Shown here: one piece after another, positions 35,283-44,083 of the stretch
Layout of the letters: every line of letters begins with the position of its first letter
Position numbering within the stretch: position 1 is the first letter of the stretch
Assembly: GCF_020880815.1 (NCBI RefSeq)
Contig: NZ_JAJITD010000003.1
Coordinates: 434,001-498,000, forward strand
Direction: 5' to 3'
Length of the DNA: 64,000 bases
DNA from: Paraburkholderia sejongensis
Lineage (GTDB): Bacteria; Pseudomonadota; Gammaproteobacteria; Burkholderiales; Burkholderiaceae
The notes under the pieces: generated by a model
The model's database searches: none
Told to the model about the DNA's origin: nothing
Seen by the model: only the letters and a program-made list of their open reading frames with translations
Position numbers and translations under genes: made by a program

Positions 35283-36866
35283 TCAGTTGCCGTTGCCCGG
35301 ATTGCCGCCGTTCTGGCCGGCGCCCTGCGCGGGCAGGTTCGCCGCAATGTCGCCGTAGCCGCCGAGCCCGTCGTGTCCGTAGAAGCGGTCGACCGTCGTC
35401 GACGCGCCATTGATGTTGATCTTCACCGTCGGCGCGAGCGTGCCACCGCGGCGCGGGCCGATCGCGTCGATGAACGACTCGACCAGACCGCCCGGCATCA
35501 CGTAGTGCGAATACGACTGGAATTCGCGCGGGTTCTGGTTCGGGTCCTGGGCGTACGGTGCGCCGGCGGGCGCAGCAAAGTCGGTCGGATTGCCGAGCAC
35601 GAGGCCGCTGCCGCCGTTCAGGGGCAGGAAGTCGCTGCGGATGCCGTTGCCGACAAAGCCGTAGACCCCGTCCGGGCCATCGACACCCGCCGCCATCGTC
35701 GTACGGTGACTGATCGTGAACAGGTAGTACTTGCCGTCCTTCAGGTAGATCTGCGGACGCTCGGTCTGATCGTCGACGCAGTTCGCCGACAGGATCGGCG
35801 GCAGGAACTTCCATTCGGTCAGCTGCGGGTTCGTCGCGACGGCGAGGCCGACGTTGGCCTTTTGATACACTGCGCCCGAATTCATCACTGCGTTGAGATC
35901 TTCCTTGTACGGATCATTCGGCGCGTAGCCGAGGTCGGCTTCGGTGCAGGTGCGCGCGCCTCGTGCGCCGCCCGTGTTGCCCTCGAAGACCATGTACGTC
36001 TTGCCGGGATGCGCCGGGTCGGTGAAGACGAACGGATCACGGAATGAGAAATAGGTGTTTTGCTGGCCCGTCTGATAATTGGTGCCGTCGGGCTGCAGCA
36101 GCGCCTTGTGATCGTCGAAGCCGCTGAACCAGACGTGCTTGTCGTCGGCATGGATGTGGCCGTCGGCGCGCGTGATGATCGCGACGGGCGGCGTGATGTC
36201 GGCGCCACCCGGGGCGGACCGGTTGAACGACGTCGCGGTGTAGTAGAGGCTGACGTTGTCGCCGTTGAGCAGGCGCGCCGAGCCCGACCATTCGGCGTTG
36301 TCGGTCATCGGCGTGGTGCCGAACACCTTCACGCTCGCGCCATCCGGGAACAGGTGGCCGCCCCAGGTCCAGCCGCCGTTGGCCGGGCGCTGCGACGCGG
36401 GAATGCCCGCGCGGCGATAGAAGAAGCCGATCCGCGCATGCACGTGGCGATCATCGAACGTGTAGCCGGCATGCGGGTCGGCCGTGAGCGAGAAGATCAC
36501 TTCCCAGCCCTTGTAGCTGAGCTGGTTCGCGCGCAGGTCTGCGAGGGGCCACGTATCCCAGACCCACACATTCGAGTTGATCAGCGGGAAATCCTGCGGG
36601 ATGTCCGGCATCGTCAGTGCCTGTGGCAGCGAGTTTTTGTCGACGCCGTTCGCGGCGTGCGACTGCGCGACGATCTGGCGGATGTCGGCGCGCGTCCAGC
36701 GCATCGTGAAGCTGCCCTCCGGGTCATAGGCTTGCTGGGTATGGGGCGTCGGCGCGGGGGCGCCCGCCGTCTGCGCGTGCGAGACGGCCGCGAAGGCGGC
36801 CAGTGCGCCGCCCGCGATCACCAAACGTTTGCTCGAAGTGGAGCGGAAAAGGGGAAAGTATGTCAT
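35283..36866 (-). CDS. sacB: Levansucrase (GH68)
   Basis: 527 residues from MTYFPLFRSTSSKRLVIAGG, with a signal peptide to about residue 31 (AVSHAQT). It makes levan and glucose from sucrose outside the cell. The catalytic triad is visible: nucleophile Asp in VWDTWPL, transition-state Asp in FRDPFVF, and acid/base Glu in DQTERPQIY. The C-terminus ends in a Gly/Asn-rich tail. It is the first gene transcribed from the promoter region carrying two large palindromic operators, facing a LacI-type regulator; levanase follows 160 bp downstream. Confidence 0.9.
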   Translation of the reverse strand: MTYFPLFRSTSSKRLVIAGGALAAFAAVSHAQTAGAPAPTPHTQQAYDPEGSFTMRWTRADIRQIVAQSHAANGVDKNSLPQALTMPDIPQDFPLINSNVWVWDTWPLADLRANQLSYKGWEVIFSLTADPHAGYTFDDRHVHARIGFFYRRAGIPASQRPANGGWTWGGHLFPDGASVKVFGTTPMTDNAEWSGSARLLNGDNVSLYYTATSFNRSAPGGADITPPVAIITRADGHIHADDKHVWFSGFDDHKALLQPDGTNYQTGQQNTYFSFRDPFVFTDPAHPGKTYMVFEGNTGGARGARTCTEADLGYAPNDPYKEDLNAVMNSGAVYQKANVGLAVATNPQLTEWKFLPPILSANCVDDQTERPQIYLKDGKYYLFTISHRTTMAAGVDGPDGVYGFVGNGIRSDFLPLNGGSGLVLGNPTDFAAPAGAPYAQDPNQNPREFQSYSHYVMPGGLVESFIDAIGPRRGGTLAPTVKININGASTTVDRFYGHDGLGGYGDIAANLPAQGAGQNGGNPGNGN

Positions 36867-36914
36867 CGCGGCGTTGTTTCCAAGGTCGTTAAACGGAACG
36901 GCTGGCAACTATCA

Positions 36915-36936
36915 GCATCCAAACCGGTTTGGATGC
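36915..36936. promoter_or_regulatory. Perfect 22-bp palindrome, LacI-type operator 1
   Basis: Left arm GCATCCAAACC is followed directly by its exact complement GGTTTGGATGC, with the CG centre typical of LacI/GalR operators. It lies about 50 bp before the levansucrase start. A second copy of the core follows 22 bp (centre to centre) away, two helical turns, favouring cooperative binding by the adjacent LacI protein. Confidence 0.8.
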
Positions 36937-36940
36937 TAGT

Positions 36941-36954
36941 CCAAACCGGTTTGG
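36941..36954. promoter_or_regulatory. 14-bp palindrome CCAAACCGGTTTGG, LacI-type operator 2
   Basis: An exact repeat of the core of operator 1, without the extended arms. It lies about 75 bp upstream of levansucrase and 100 bp from the LacI gene start. Confidence 0.75.
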
Positions 36955-37051
36955 GCGTCAAAAGATAAATTTTTGACGGTAGCCATTACCATGTGGAAAT
37001 AATTGCCGGGAATCGGCTCGGCACGCGAAATTCAGAAGGCAAGGAACGACG

Positions 37052-38065
37052 GTGAAGGTGAATCTGAAGGCGCTATCGGATGCGCTCGGGCTTTCGCGCA
37101 CGACGGTCAGCCGTGCGTTGAACGGTTACGACGACGTCAGCGAGACGACGCGCGAACGCGTGGTGAAGGCCGCGCGGGAAATGGGCTATGTCGCGGACCC
37201 GACCGCTCGACGGCTCGCGACGGGGCGGGCGGATATGATCGGGATCGTCTACCCGTTCGACGCAGCTGACCTGGGCGATCCGCGTTTCCGCGAGGTCGTT
37301 GCGGGGATCACCGAGCGGCTCGCCGAACGCAATCTCGACTTCGTGATCGTGTCCGGGCGACCGAACGCCGAGCTCGACACGTATCGGCGGCTCGTCGACG
37401 GCAAGCTGGTCGACGGACTGATCGTTGCGCGCACGCTCGTCGACGATCCGCGCATCGCCTACCTGCAGTCGCGCGGGTTTCCGTACGTCGCCTACGGCCG
37501 GACGCAGGTTGCCGGGCCGTATGCGTGGCTCGACTTCGACAACGAGGCCGGCGCGCGCAATGCCGTGCGTCGCCTGCTCGGCTTCGGGCACCGGCGCATC
37601 GCGATGATCAGCGCGCCGCTTACGCTGAATTTCGCCGCGCAGCGGCGTGCGGGCTATCTCGCCGCGATGCGCGAGGCCGGCATCGAACCGGAGCCGTCGC
37701 TGCTCGTCGAGTGTCCGTTCACGCGCGATGGCGGCCTGCAAGCGACGCGGGCGCTGCTCGCGCACGCCGAACGGCCAACTGCGCTGCTGGTCGACAACAA
37801 TATCGCGGGCGACGGCGTGTTTCGTGCGCTGGTCGACAGCGGGCTACGCCTGGGTCACGACATGTCGCTGATCGTCTATGACGGGGTGCCGACGGACGGC
37901 GCGTATCCGCATCGTGTCACAGCCGTCGTGCAACCGACTGGGCACGCCACGGGGCGCGCGCTGGCGGAACTGATGCTCCGGCTAGTCGACGATGGCGCAC
38001 ACGGGCAACAGCTCGACACGCCAGAGATCGAGGCCGGAGATACGGACGGGCCCGTGCGCGGATAG
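37052..38065 (+). CDS. LacI-family regulator of the levan genes
   Basis: 337 residues from GTG 37052 (MKVNLKALSDALGLSRTTVSRALNG). The HTH and hinge helix (ADPTARRLATGRAD) cover about 1-60; the periplasmic-binding-like ligand domain follows (about 60-325). Divergent from levansucrase across two operators, so it most probably represses levan synthesis and breakdown in the absence of a sugar such as sucrose or fructose; the inducer is inferred. Confidence 0.87.
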   Translation: MKVNLKALSDALGLSRTTVSRALNGYDDVSETTRERVVKAAREMGYVADPTARRLATGRADMIGIVYPFDAADLGDPRFREVVAGITERLAERNLDFVIVSGRPNAELDTYRRLVDGKLVDGLIVARTLVDDPRIAYLQSRGFPYVAYGRTQVAGPYAWLDFDNEAGARNAVRRLLGFGHRRIAMISAPLTLNFAAQRRAGYLAAMREAGIEPEPSLLVECPFTRDGGLQATRALLAHAERPTALLVDNNIAGDGVFRALVDSGLRLGHDMSLIVYDGVPTDGAYPHRVTAVVQPTGHATGRALAELMLRLVDDGAHGQQLDTPEIEAGDTDGPVRG

Positions 38066-38147
38066 TTCGCGGGCACGATCCCACGGTTCGAGAAGACGCG
38101 AGCCTGGTCCGGGCGCTCGGCAAAAATAGGTAGTGGCTCCGGCGCTT

Positions 38148-39071
38148 TCAAAAAATCGATCGCCCGGTAAGTGTGGTCAACCGTTCCAATGCCTGGACGC
38201 CTGCAAGCGAGTTGCCATTCGCGTCGAGTCCGGGCGACCAGACGCACACGGCCATCTCCCCTGGCAGCACCGCGACAATGCCGCCGCCCACGCCGCTTTT
38301 CGCCGGCAGCCCAACCCGATACACGAAGTCACCGGCAGCGTCGTACGTGCCGCATGTCAGCATGAGGGCAGACAGCCGTTTGGCCGAACTCGCATCGAGG
38401 ATGTGTTCGCCCGAAACCGGCGCGACGCCGCGGTTGGCGAGAAAGAGAGAAGCAGTCGCCAGTTCGACGCAGTTCATCTCGATTGCGCATTGGCGGCAAT
38501 AGGCGTCGATCACGGTCTCGGGCGGCATCTGCAAGTTGCCGAAGCTCGCCATGAAGTGCGCCATCGCGCGGTTGCGTTCAGCGTGCGCAAGCTCGGAGTT
38601 GGCGACGCGGAGCTCGTAGTCGAGATCGGCGACGCCGGTCAGGCGCCGGATGAACTGGATCAGCGCCGTCTCGGCGCGGACGAAGCGGCGACACAGGACG
38701 TCTGTGACGACGAGCGCACCCGCGTTGATGAACGGATTGCGCGGCACGCCGCGCTCGGCTTCGAGCTGGACGAGCGAATTGAACGCGTTGCCGGACGGCT
38801 CGCGGCCGACGCGCGCCCAGAGTGCGTCGCCGATCAACTGGAACGCGAGCGTGCAGGCGAAGAGCTTGGAGATGCTCTGAATGGAAAATCGCTCGTGCGC
38901 GTCGCCGACCGAAAAGATGCGGCCGTCGAGCGTAACAACCGACATCCCGAAGCGCTCGGCGGGCACTTTGGCAAGTTCGGGAATGTAGTTCGCGACACGG
39001 CCGGCGGTGCGCCATGGTTCGATATCGCGATGAATTCGTTCGAGGATTTCCTGATAGTCTGGTTCGGTCAT
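38148..39071 (-). CDS. glsA: Glutaminase
   Basis: 307 residues, matching the 308 typical of bacterial GlsA/YbaS, which hydrolyses glutamine to glutamate and ammonia. The serine-hydrolase SxxK motif (SIQSISK, about residue 66), the NPFINAGALV segment and SGVGGGIVAVLPG near the C-terminus are diagnostic. Start at 39071 (MTEPDYQEILERIH); the frame extends 28 codons upstream without support. No partner genes are adjacent. Confidence 0.9.
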   Translation of the reverse strand: MTEPDYQEILERIHRDIEPWRTAGRVANYIPELAKVPAERFGMSVVTLDGRIFSVGDAHERFSIQSISKLFACTLAFQLIGDALWARVGREPSGNAFNSLVQLEAERGVPRNPFINAGALVVTDVLCRRFVRAETALIQFIRRLTGVADLDYELRVANSELAHAERNRAMAHFMASFGNLQMPPETVIDAYCRQCAIEMNCVELATASLFLANRGVAPVSGEHILDASSAKRLSALMLTCGTYDAAGDFVYRVGLPAKSGVGGGIVAVLPGEMAVCVWSPGLDANGNSLAGVQALERLTTLTGRSIF

Positions 39072-39167
39072 TGAGAGGTGCGTCGGAGAGCCCTTGAGCA
39101 AGGCAGCGATAATACTGCAGCCCGTCAGCGCTCGGTCACTTGCGTGCAGCGCCACGCACCTCTACGA

Positions 39168-40055
39168 CTAGATGTAGCGCGCCTGATCGAGGTCGCTGAG
39201 CAGCGTCGGTCCGCTTGGTTTCCACCCGAGCCGCGCCTGGGTCAACGCGCTGGAAGCCGGCATATCCAGACCGGCGAACATCGCCATCCAGCCGAAATGC
39301 GCGCTCGCCTCCTCCGCCGCAATCGAAACGACCGGCAATTTCAACCCGCGTCCGAGCGACTCGGCGATCGCACGGCTAGTCACGCCCTCTTCCCCGACCG
39401 CGTGATAACGCGCGCCCGGCTGAGCCTTTTCGATCGCGAGCCGGTATAGACGCACGACATCGGAGAGATGACCGGCCGGCCAACGATTGAGCCCCTCACC
39501 CACATACGCGACCACGCCCTTGTCGCGAGCAATCGCGACCATAGGCGACACCAGCCCCTGGCGAAACGGATCGTGCACCTGCGGCAGCCGCATCACCGAC
39601 ACGTTGATACCCACATCGAGCAGCGCCTGACCGGCCAGTTCGGAACCGATGCGCGGATTCGCATGAGCGGGGTTGAACACATCCTCGCTGGCCGGTTCGC
39701 CATGTTCGCCGCTACCGAACCCGGTTCCCGACGTAATCAGCAACGGCCGCTCCGATCCGCGCAGCTCCGCCCCGAGCGCGGCAATCACGTGCCGGTCCTT
39801 CTCGCAGTTCGCGACGAAGTTCGTAAAGTCGTGGTCGAACGCCGCGTGAATCACCGCGTCCGCTTGCGCCGCGCCGGCGCGCAAGCTCGCGGCATCCTCC
39901 AGCGTCGCGCGATGCACGTCGGCACCGGCTGCCTCCAGCGCTCGCGCGCCCGCGTCCGAGCGCGTCATGCCGAGCACCTGATGGCCAGCCGCGAGCAGTT
40001 CGGGAACGAGGGCCGACCCGATGAAACCCGTCGCGCCCGTCAGAAAGATTCGCAT
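39168..40055 (-). CDS. NAD-dependent epimerase/dehydratase family (extended SDR)
   Basis: 295 residues starting with the nucleotide-binding TGATGFIG. Unlike classical extended SDRs, no clear YxxxK is seen where expected; the family is often annotated as SDR family oxidoreductase or UDP-glucose-4-epimerase-like. It lies divergent from an XRE/MmyB-type regulator, a conserved arrangement in many Proteobacteria where the enzyme is the regulated target. Substrate unknown. Confidence 0.8.
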   Translation of the reverse strand: MRIFLTGATGFIGSALVPELLAAGHQVLGMTRSDAGARALEAAGADVHRATLEDAASLRAGAAQADAVIHAAFDHDFTNFVANCEKDRHVIAALGAELRGSERPLLITSGTGFGSGEHGEPASEDVFNPAHANPRIGSELAGQALLDVGINVSVMRLPQVHDPFRQGLVSPMVAIARDKGVVAYVGEGLNRWPAGHLSDVVRLYRLAIEKAQPGARYHAVGEEGVTSRAIAESLGRGLKLPVVSIAAEEASAHFGWMAMFAGLDMPASSALTQARLGWKPSGPTLLSDLDQARYI

Positions 40056-40152
40056 GTGAACTCTCCTTGTTGATCACGCGTTCACTATCCGATCGATTCC
40101 TATCCCGTTAAAGTAGTGATCTCATCATAGTAAAACGACTAACAGGGTGCCC

Positions 40153-40980
40153 ATGTCGGTCAATTCGGCTCTGTCGCTCGGCGACTTTCTGCGCAGCCGC
40201 CGCGTGCGGCTCGATCCCGCGAGCTTCGGTTTTTCCGGCCGCAGACGCACACCCGGTCTGCGCCGCGAAGAAGTCGCGCAGCGCGCGCATATCAGTCCCA
40301 CCTGGTACACGTGGCTCGAACAGGGGCGCGGCGGCGCGCCGTCGCCGGAGGTGCTCGAGCGCATCGCCGGCGCGCTGCTGCTGACCGATCCCGAACGCGA
40401 GCATCTGTTCATGCTCGGCCTGGGACGCCCGCCGGAAGTCCGTTACCGCTCGGTCGAAACGGTCAATCCGCGCTTGCAACGGCTGCTCGATTCGCTCGAA
40501 ACCAGTCCTGCCATCATCAAGACGGCGAGCTGGGATGTGGTCGCGTGGAATCGCGCGGCGGCCGTCGTGCTGACCGACTACGGCGCGTTGCCCGCGGATC
40601 AGCGCAACATCCTGCGCTTCCTGTTTCTCGACCCCGCCGCGCGCGCGAAGCAACATGACTGGGACAGCGTCGCCCGCTTCGTGGTCGGCGCGTTCCGCGC
40701 GGATGTCGCGCGCGCCGGTCTGGCTTCCGAGGTCGGCGCGTTCGTCGACGAACTGATCGCCGTCAGCCCGGAGTTCGAAGCGCTGTGGCGCAGCAACGAG
40801 GTGCTCATACACGGTGAGGCCGGCGGCGTGAAGCGCCTCAAGCATCCGGAACTCGGATCCATCGAACTGGAATATTCGGCGTTCTCCGTCGATGGCCGGC
40901 CGGATCTCGGCATGATCGTCTACATGCCGCTCGATAGTGAAATGGCCGAGCGCATCCGCCAGCGGGTTGCGCAAACCTGA
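40153..40980 (+). CDS. XRE-family regulator with MmyB-like ligand domain
   Basis: 275 residues from ATG 40153 (a GTG 6 bp upstream is possible). The N-terminal HTH (about 10-70; LRREEVAQRAHISPTWYTWLEQGR) is followed by a PAS-like MmyB ligand-binding domain (about 100-265; ASWDVVAWNRAA, FEALWRSNEV). Related Streptomyces proteins bind fatty-acid-like ligands. Divergent from the SDR gene with about 100 bp between them, it probably controls that gene. Confidence 0.83.
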   Translation: MSVNSALSLGDFLRSRRVRLDPASFGFSGRRRTPGLRREEVAQRAHISPTWYTWLEQGRGGAPSPEVLERIAGALLLTDPEREHLFMLGLGRPPEVRYRSVETVNPRLQRLLDSLETSPAIIKTASWDVVAWNRAAAVVLTDYGALPADQRNILRFLFLDPAARAKQHDWDSVARFVVGAFRADVARAGLASEVGAFVDELIAVSPEFEALWRSNEVLIHGEAGGVKRLKHPELGSIELEYSAFSVDGRPDLGMIVYMPLDSEMAERIRQRVAQT

Positions 40981-41154
40981 CGGGCCGCCTCAATGTGATA
41001 ACAACTTGCTGACGCGCCGACGGACATCAGGGTTCCTTAAGAAATTCTCGCTACGCTCAGCCAGCCTGGGCGATACTCGTTCCGGCATCGGTTGCGCAAT
41101 CCCGCGCCATGCATCCAATCAAGTATGACTATCCAGCGCAAAGTGGGAGTCGAA

Positions 41155-41694
41155 GTGAACAAACAATCCGTAACCCAGGCGCCGGCCTACGACGCCGTCG
41201 CGCGCACCCTCCACTGGTTGACGGTCCTGCTGATCGCCGCGCAGTTCGTGATCGGCTGGACGATGCCCGACATCCACCGCGACACGCAGCCCGTCGGGCT
41301 GATCGCGTGGCATCTCGGCGTCGGCGCGACCCTGATCGTCGTAATCGTGCTTAGAGCGCTGTGGCGTCTGACGCATCGGCCTGCGCCGCACGAACTGCCA
41401 CCATTGCTCGGTGTGCTGTCGAGTACCACCCACTTTCTGCTGTATCTGTGCCTGCTGCTGGTGCCGCTGCTCGGCTGGATCAATGCGTCGTCGCGCGGCT
41501 GGACGGTGCGCGTCGCCGGCGCGCTGCCGCTGCCCGCGTTGAGCCGCACCGGCTCGTCGTTCGGCCACACGATGGGCGACGTGCACGGCGTGCTCGCATG
41601 GGTGCTGTTTGCGTTGATCGCGTTGCACGTCGCCGCCGCGCTGTTCCACCAGTTCGTTCTGAAAGACCGGGTGTTGCAGCGGATGCTGCCGTAA
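41155..41694 (+). CDS. Cytochrome b561
   Basis: 179 residues from GTG 41155, which has an ideal GGGAG ribosome site five bases upstream; an ATG at 41125 lacks one. Four membrane helices carry the His ligands for two b-type haems (RTLHWLTVLL, IAWHLGV, DVHGVLAW, HVAAALFHQF). Such proteins move electrons across the inner membrane, for example from quinol to superoxide. Monocistronic and followed by the conserved 19-bp element. Confidence 0.86.
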   Translation: MNKQSVTQAPAYDAVARTLHWLTVLLIAAQFVIGWTMPDIHRDTQPVGLIAWHLGVGATLIVVIVLRALWRLTHRPAPHELPPLLGVLSSTTHFLLYLCLLLVPLLGWINASSRGWTVRVAGALPLPALSRTGSSFGHTMGDVHGVLAWVLFALIALHVAAALFHQFVLKDRVLQRMLP

Positions 41695-41725
41695 GCGCGT
41701 CCGCGGCCTCTTCCTCCGGCGGACG

Positions 41726-41744
41726 TCGGACCAAGGTCTGATTG
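41726..41744 (+). promoter_or_regulatory. Conserved 19-bp element, copy A (upstream of DUF2254/carbonic anhydrase)
   Basis: TCGGACCAAGGTCTGATTG, about 95 bp before the DUF2254 start and in the same orientation. Two further copies (47713-47731 and, inverted, 58141-58159) differ by one or two bases. The core GACC-AA-GGTC is an inverted repeat, as expected for a dimeric regulator. The binding factor is unknown. Confidence 0.6.
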
Positions 41745-41838
41745 CCCGCTCCCACGTTTGCGTATCTGATAGTCCAGAAAGGCCCCGGCTCCATTCGCGC
41801 GGGTCGTCAACCGCCGCTCAATCCGCGCGCTCGCCATC

Positions 41839-43152
41839 ATGGACTGGAATCGCTGGTACAGCCTGAAGAGCTACCTCAGATCTTCGCTGTGGACCGTGCC
41901 GCTGATCGCGGTCGCGATCTACGCGCTCATCAAACCGCTGACCGAAATGCTCGGCCGGTGGATGATCGGGCAACATCTGCTCGATCCCAAAACCGGCTTT
42001 TTCGGGCTCTCGATGACGGGCGCCCGCTCGCTCGTCGGCGACATCGTATCCGCCGATCTCGCTTTCCTCGTATTCACGTTCGGCTCGCTGCTGGTCGCGA
42101 TCCAGGTCGCCGGCGGTCAGTACACGCCGCGCATCATCGCGACCACGCTGCTGCGCGATAACGTGATCCGCGGCACGTCCGGCCTGTTCGTATTCGCGCT
42201 GCTGTTCGCGAACCGGACCCTCGCGTGGATGGGCGAGGAACAGGTCCATCAGTTGCAGGTGTTTCTTGCCGCGCTGTTCGGTTTCGCATCGGTCGTCGCG
42301 TTCCTGTTCCTGATCGACTACGCGGCGCGGTTCCTGCGGCCGGTCAGCCTCGTCGCGCGGGTCGGCGCGCTCGGCATCGCGGTGATCGACAGCGTCTATC
42401 CGGCGCCGGCCACCGGTCGCATCGCGGCGCTCAAAGCCACCGGCGAGCGCCGCGTCCCCGATCGCATCGTGCGTCATCGCGGCAAGTCGGGCATCGTGCT
42501 GGCCGTGAATCTCAAACGGCTGGTCGCCAAGGGGCGGCGCACCGATTCGGTGATCGAGCTGGTGCCGCAAGTCGGCGATTTCGTCGCGGTCGGCGAACCG
42601 CTGTTCTATCTGTACGGCAACGCGTCCGCCATCGACGAAAACCGGCTGCGCGCACTGGTCGCGCTGGGCACCGAACGCACGATGGAACAGGACCCGATGT
42701 TCGCGTTCCGGATCCTCGTCGACATCGCACTGAAAGCACTGTCCGCGGCGATCAACGATCCGACCACCGCGGTGCTCGCGATCGATCAGTTGCAGCGGCT
42801 GTTGAGCGTGGTCGGCAAACGCTCGCTGTACCTCGAAGAAATCGAGGACTCGTCGGGACAGGTGCGGGTGATATTTCGGACCCCCAACTGGGAAAACTAC
42901 GTGCACATCGGTTTTCGCGAGATTCGCCAGTACGGCGCCGGCAGCATCCAGATCGCGCGGCGGCTGCGCGCGGCGATCGAGAATCTGCTGCAAAGCCTGC
43001 CCGAACATCGCCATCACGCACTGCTCGTCGAACTGGACCTGCTCGATCGCGTGATCGACAAGCAGCATCTATTTCCAGAAGACCGGGCGTTGGCCCGGAT
43101 CGCCGACTCGCAAGGCCTCGGCGGTTCGGTGACCTCGTCGAGCGGCGACTAG
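41839..43152 (+). CDS. DUF2254 membrane protein
   Basis: 437 residues. The N-terminal half has four or five membrane helices (for example TVPLIAVAIYALIKPLT, then DLAFLVFTFGSLLVAIQVAGGQYTPRI, the best-conserved segment of DUF2254), and the C-terminal half is soluble with FAFRILVDIALKALSAAINDPTTA, another family hallmark. Function is not known. It overlaps an operon with the carbonic anhydrase 21 bp downstream, suggesting a joint role in ion or bicarbonate handling; this is inference. Confidence 0.82.
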   Translation: MDWNRWYSLKSYLRSSLWTVPLIAVAIYALIKPLTEMLGRWMIGQHLLDPKTGFFGLSMTGARSLVGDIVSADLAFLVFTFGSLLVAIQVAGGQYTPRIIATTLLRDNVIRGTSGLFVFALLFANRTLAWMGEEQVHQLQVFLAALFGFASVVAFLFLIDYAARFLRPVSLVARVGALGIAVIDSVYPAPATGRIAALKATGERRVPDRIVRHRGKSGIVLAVNLKRLVAKGRRTDSVIELVPQVGDFVAVGEPLFYLYGNASAIDENRLRALVALGTERTMEQDPMFAFRILVDIALKALSAAINDPTTAVLAIDQLQRLLSVVGKRSLYLEEIEDSSGQVRVIFRTPNWENYVHIGFREIRQYGAGSIQIARRLRAAIENLLQSLPEHRHHALLVELDLLDRVIDKQHLFPEDRALARIADSQGLGGSVTSSSGD

Positions 43153-43173
43153 GGGCGGTTCGGAGAACCCATC

Positions 43174-43851
43174 ATGCGCAAACTGATCATGGGCATCGTC
43201 GAGTTTCGCGAAAAAATGCTGCCGCAGTACGCGCAGCAGTTCAGCAAACTGGCGCTCGCGCAGACCCCGGACGCGCTGTTCGTCACCTGCTCGGACAGCC
43301 GGGTCGTGCCGGACCTGCTCGCGTCGACCCATCCGGGCGACCTGTTTACGATGCGCAACGTCGGCAACCTGATCCCGCCCGCGACCGCCGAAGGCATTTC
43401 CACCGGCGACGTCTCCGAAGCGAGCGCGATCGAGTACGCGGTGCTGGTGTTGAAAGTGGCGAACATCGTCGTCTGCGGTCACTCCGAATGCGGCGCGATG
43501 AAGGCGGTGTATTCGCGCGGCGCCAAACTGAAAGCGCCGAACCTCGACAAATGGCTGTGTCACGCGAATAACGCGGCGTTCCGGCTCGACCAGGAAGGCC
43601 CGCTCGACGCGACGCTCAAACCCCACGATCAACTGTCGCAACTGAACGTGCTGGTGCAGCTCGAGCATCTGATGACCTACCCGATCGTGCGCCAGCAGGT
43701 CTCCGCCGGCGCGCTCGTGCTGAGCGGCTGGTGGTTCGACATCGCGACCGGCGCGATGTACGCGTATGACCGCGCGAGCCGCTCCTTCGAAGTGATCGAC
43801 CGCGCGATGGCCGAGCGGATGATCGCGCGCCTGGCCGCGCGGGCGCGCTAA
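43174..43851 (+). CDS. can: Beta-carbonic anhydrase
   Basis: 225 residues with the zinc ligands Cys39 (CSDSR, including the catalytic Asp41), His103 and Cys106 (GHSECG). It interconverts CO2 and bicarbonate in the cytoplasm. The gene is directly behind DUF2254 (21 bp) with GGAGA upstream, so both share the promoter region holding copy A of the 19-bp element. It ends inside a short tandem repeat and strong inverted repeat. Confidence 0.92.
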   Translation: MRKLIMGIVEFREKMLPQYAQQFSKLALAQTPDALFVTCSDSRVVPDLLASTHPGDLFTMRNVGNLIPPATAEGISTGDVSEASAIEYAVLVLKVANIVVCGHSECGAMKAVYSRGAKLKAPNLDKWLCHANNAAFRLDQEGPLDATLKPHDQLSQLNVLVQLEHLMTYPIVRQQVSAGALVLSGWWFDIATGAMYAYDRASRSFEVIDRAMAERMIARLAARAR

Positions 43852-43881
43852 CCGGCGCTAACCGCTCTAACCGCGCTAACG
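43846..43881 (+). repeat. Four tandem CTAAC(C/G)-type units
   Basis: The end of the carbonic anhydrase gene runs into CGCTAACCG, CGCTAACCG, CTCTAACCG and CGCTAACGG, units of about nine or ten bases. The first copy includes the stop codon. The last one forms the left arm of the inverted repeat at 43872-43917. Confidence 0.55.
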
Positions 43882-43917
43882 GGCGCTGCGGCGAGCCCGC
43901 TTGTGCCCGTTAGCGCG
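43872..43917 (+). terminator. 13-bp perfect inverted repeat, probable transcription terminator
   Basis: CGCGCTAACGGGC (43872-43884) and its exact complement GCCCGTTAGCGCG (43905-43917) flank a 20-base loop. Located 20 bp after the carbonic anhydrase stop. No T-run follows, so it may be a terminator that needs Rho, an mRNA stabiliser, or a protein-binding site. Confidence 0.5.
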
Positions 43918-44083
43918 ACAACGATAGAATCTCGTCCCGCCGAAAACCGAGCGGCAGCCTGGCAGCTCCTGCGCCGATTCGCCTGGTTCCATGCATGCCG
44001 CGGCGTCAACCTTACTTTGACGAGTCGAGCAAGCGCATCGTGGCATGACCTTGCGCGCCCCTCGTGATGGAGAGCTTGCCCAG

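Noticed and set aside
33428..35410. Longer 660-codon version of the levanase
   Set aside because: The added N-terminus is Arg/Thr-rich and hides the obvious signal peptide that starts at 35122.
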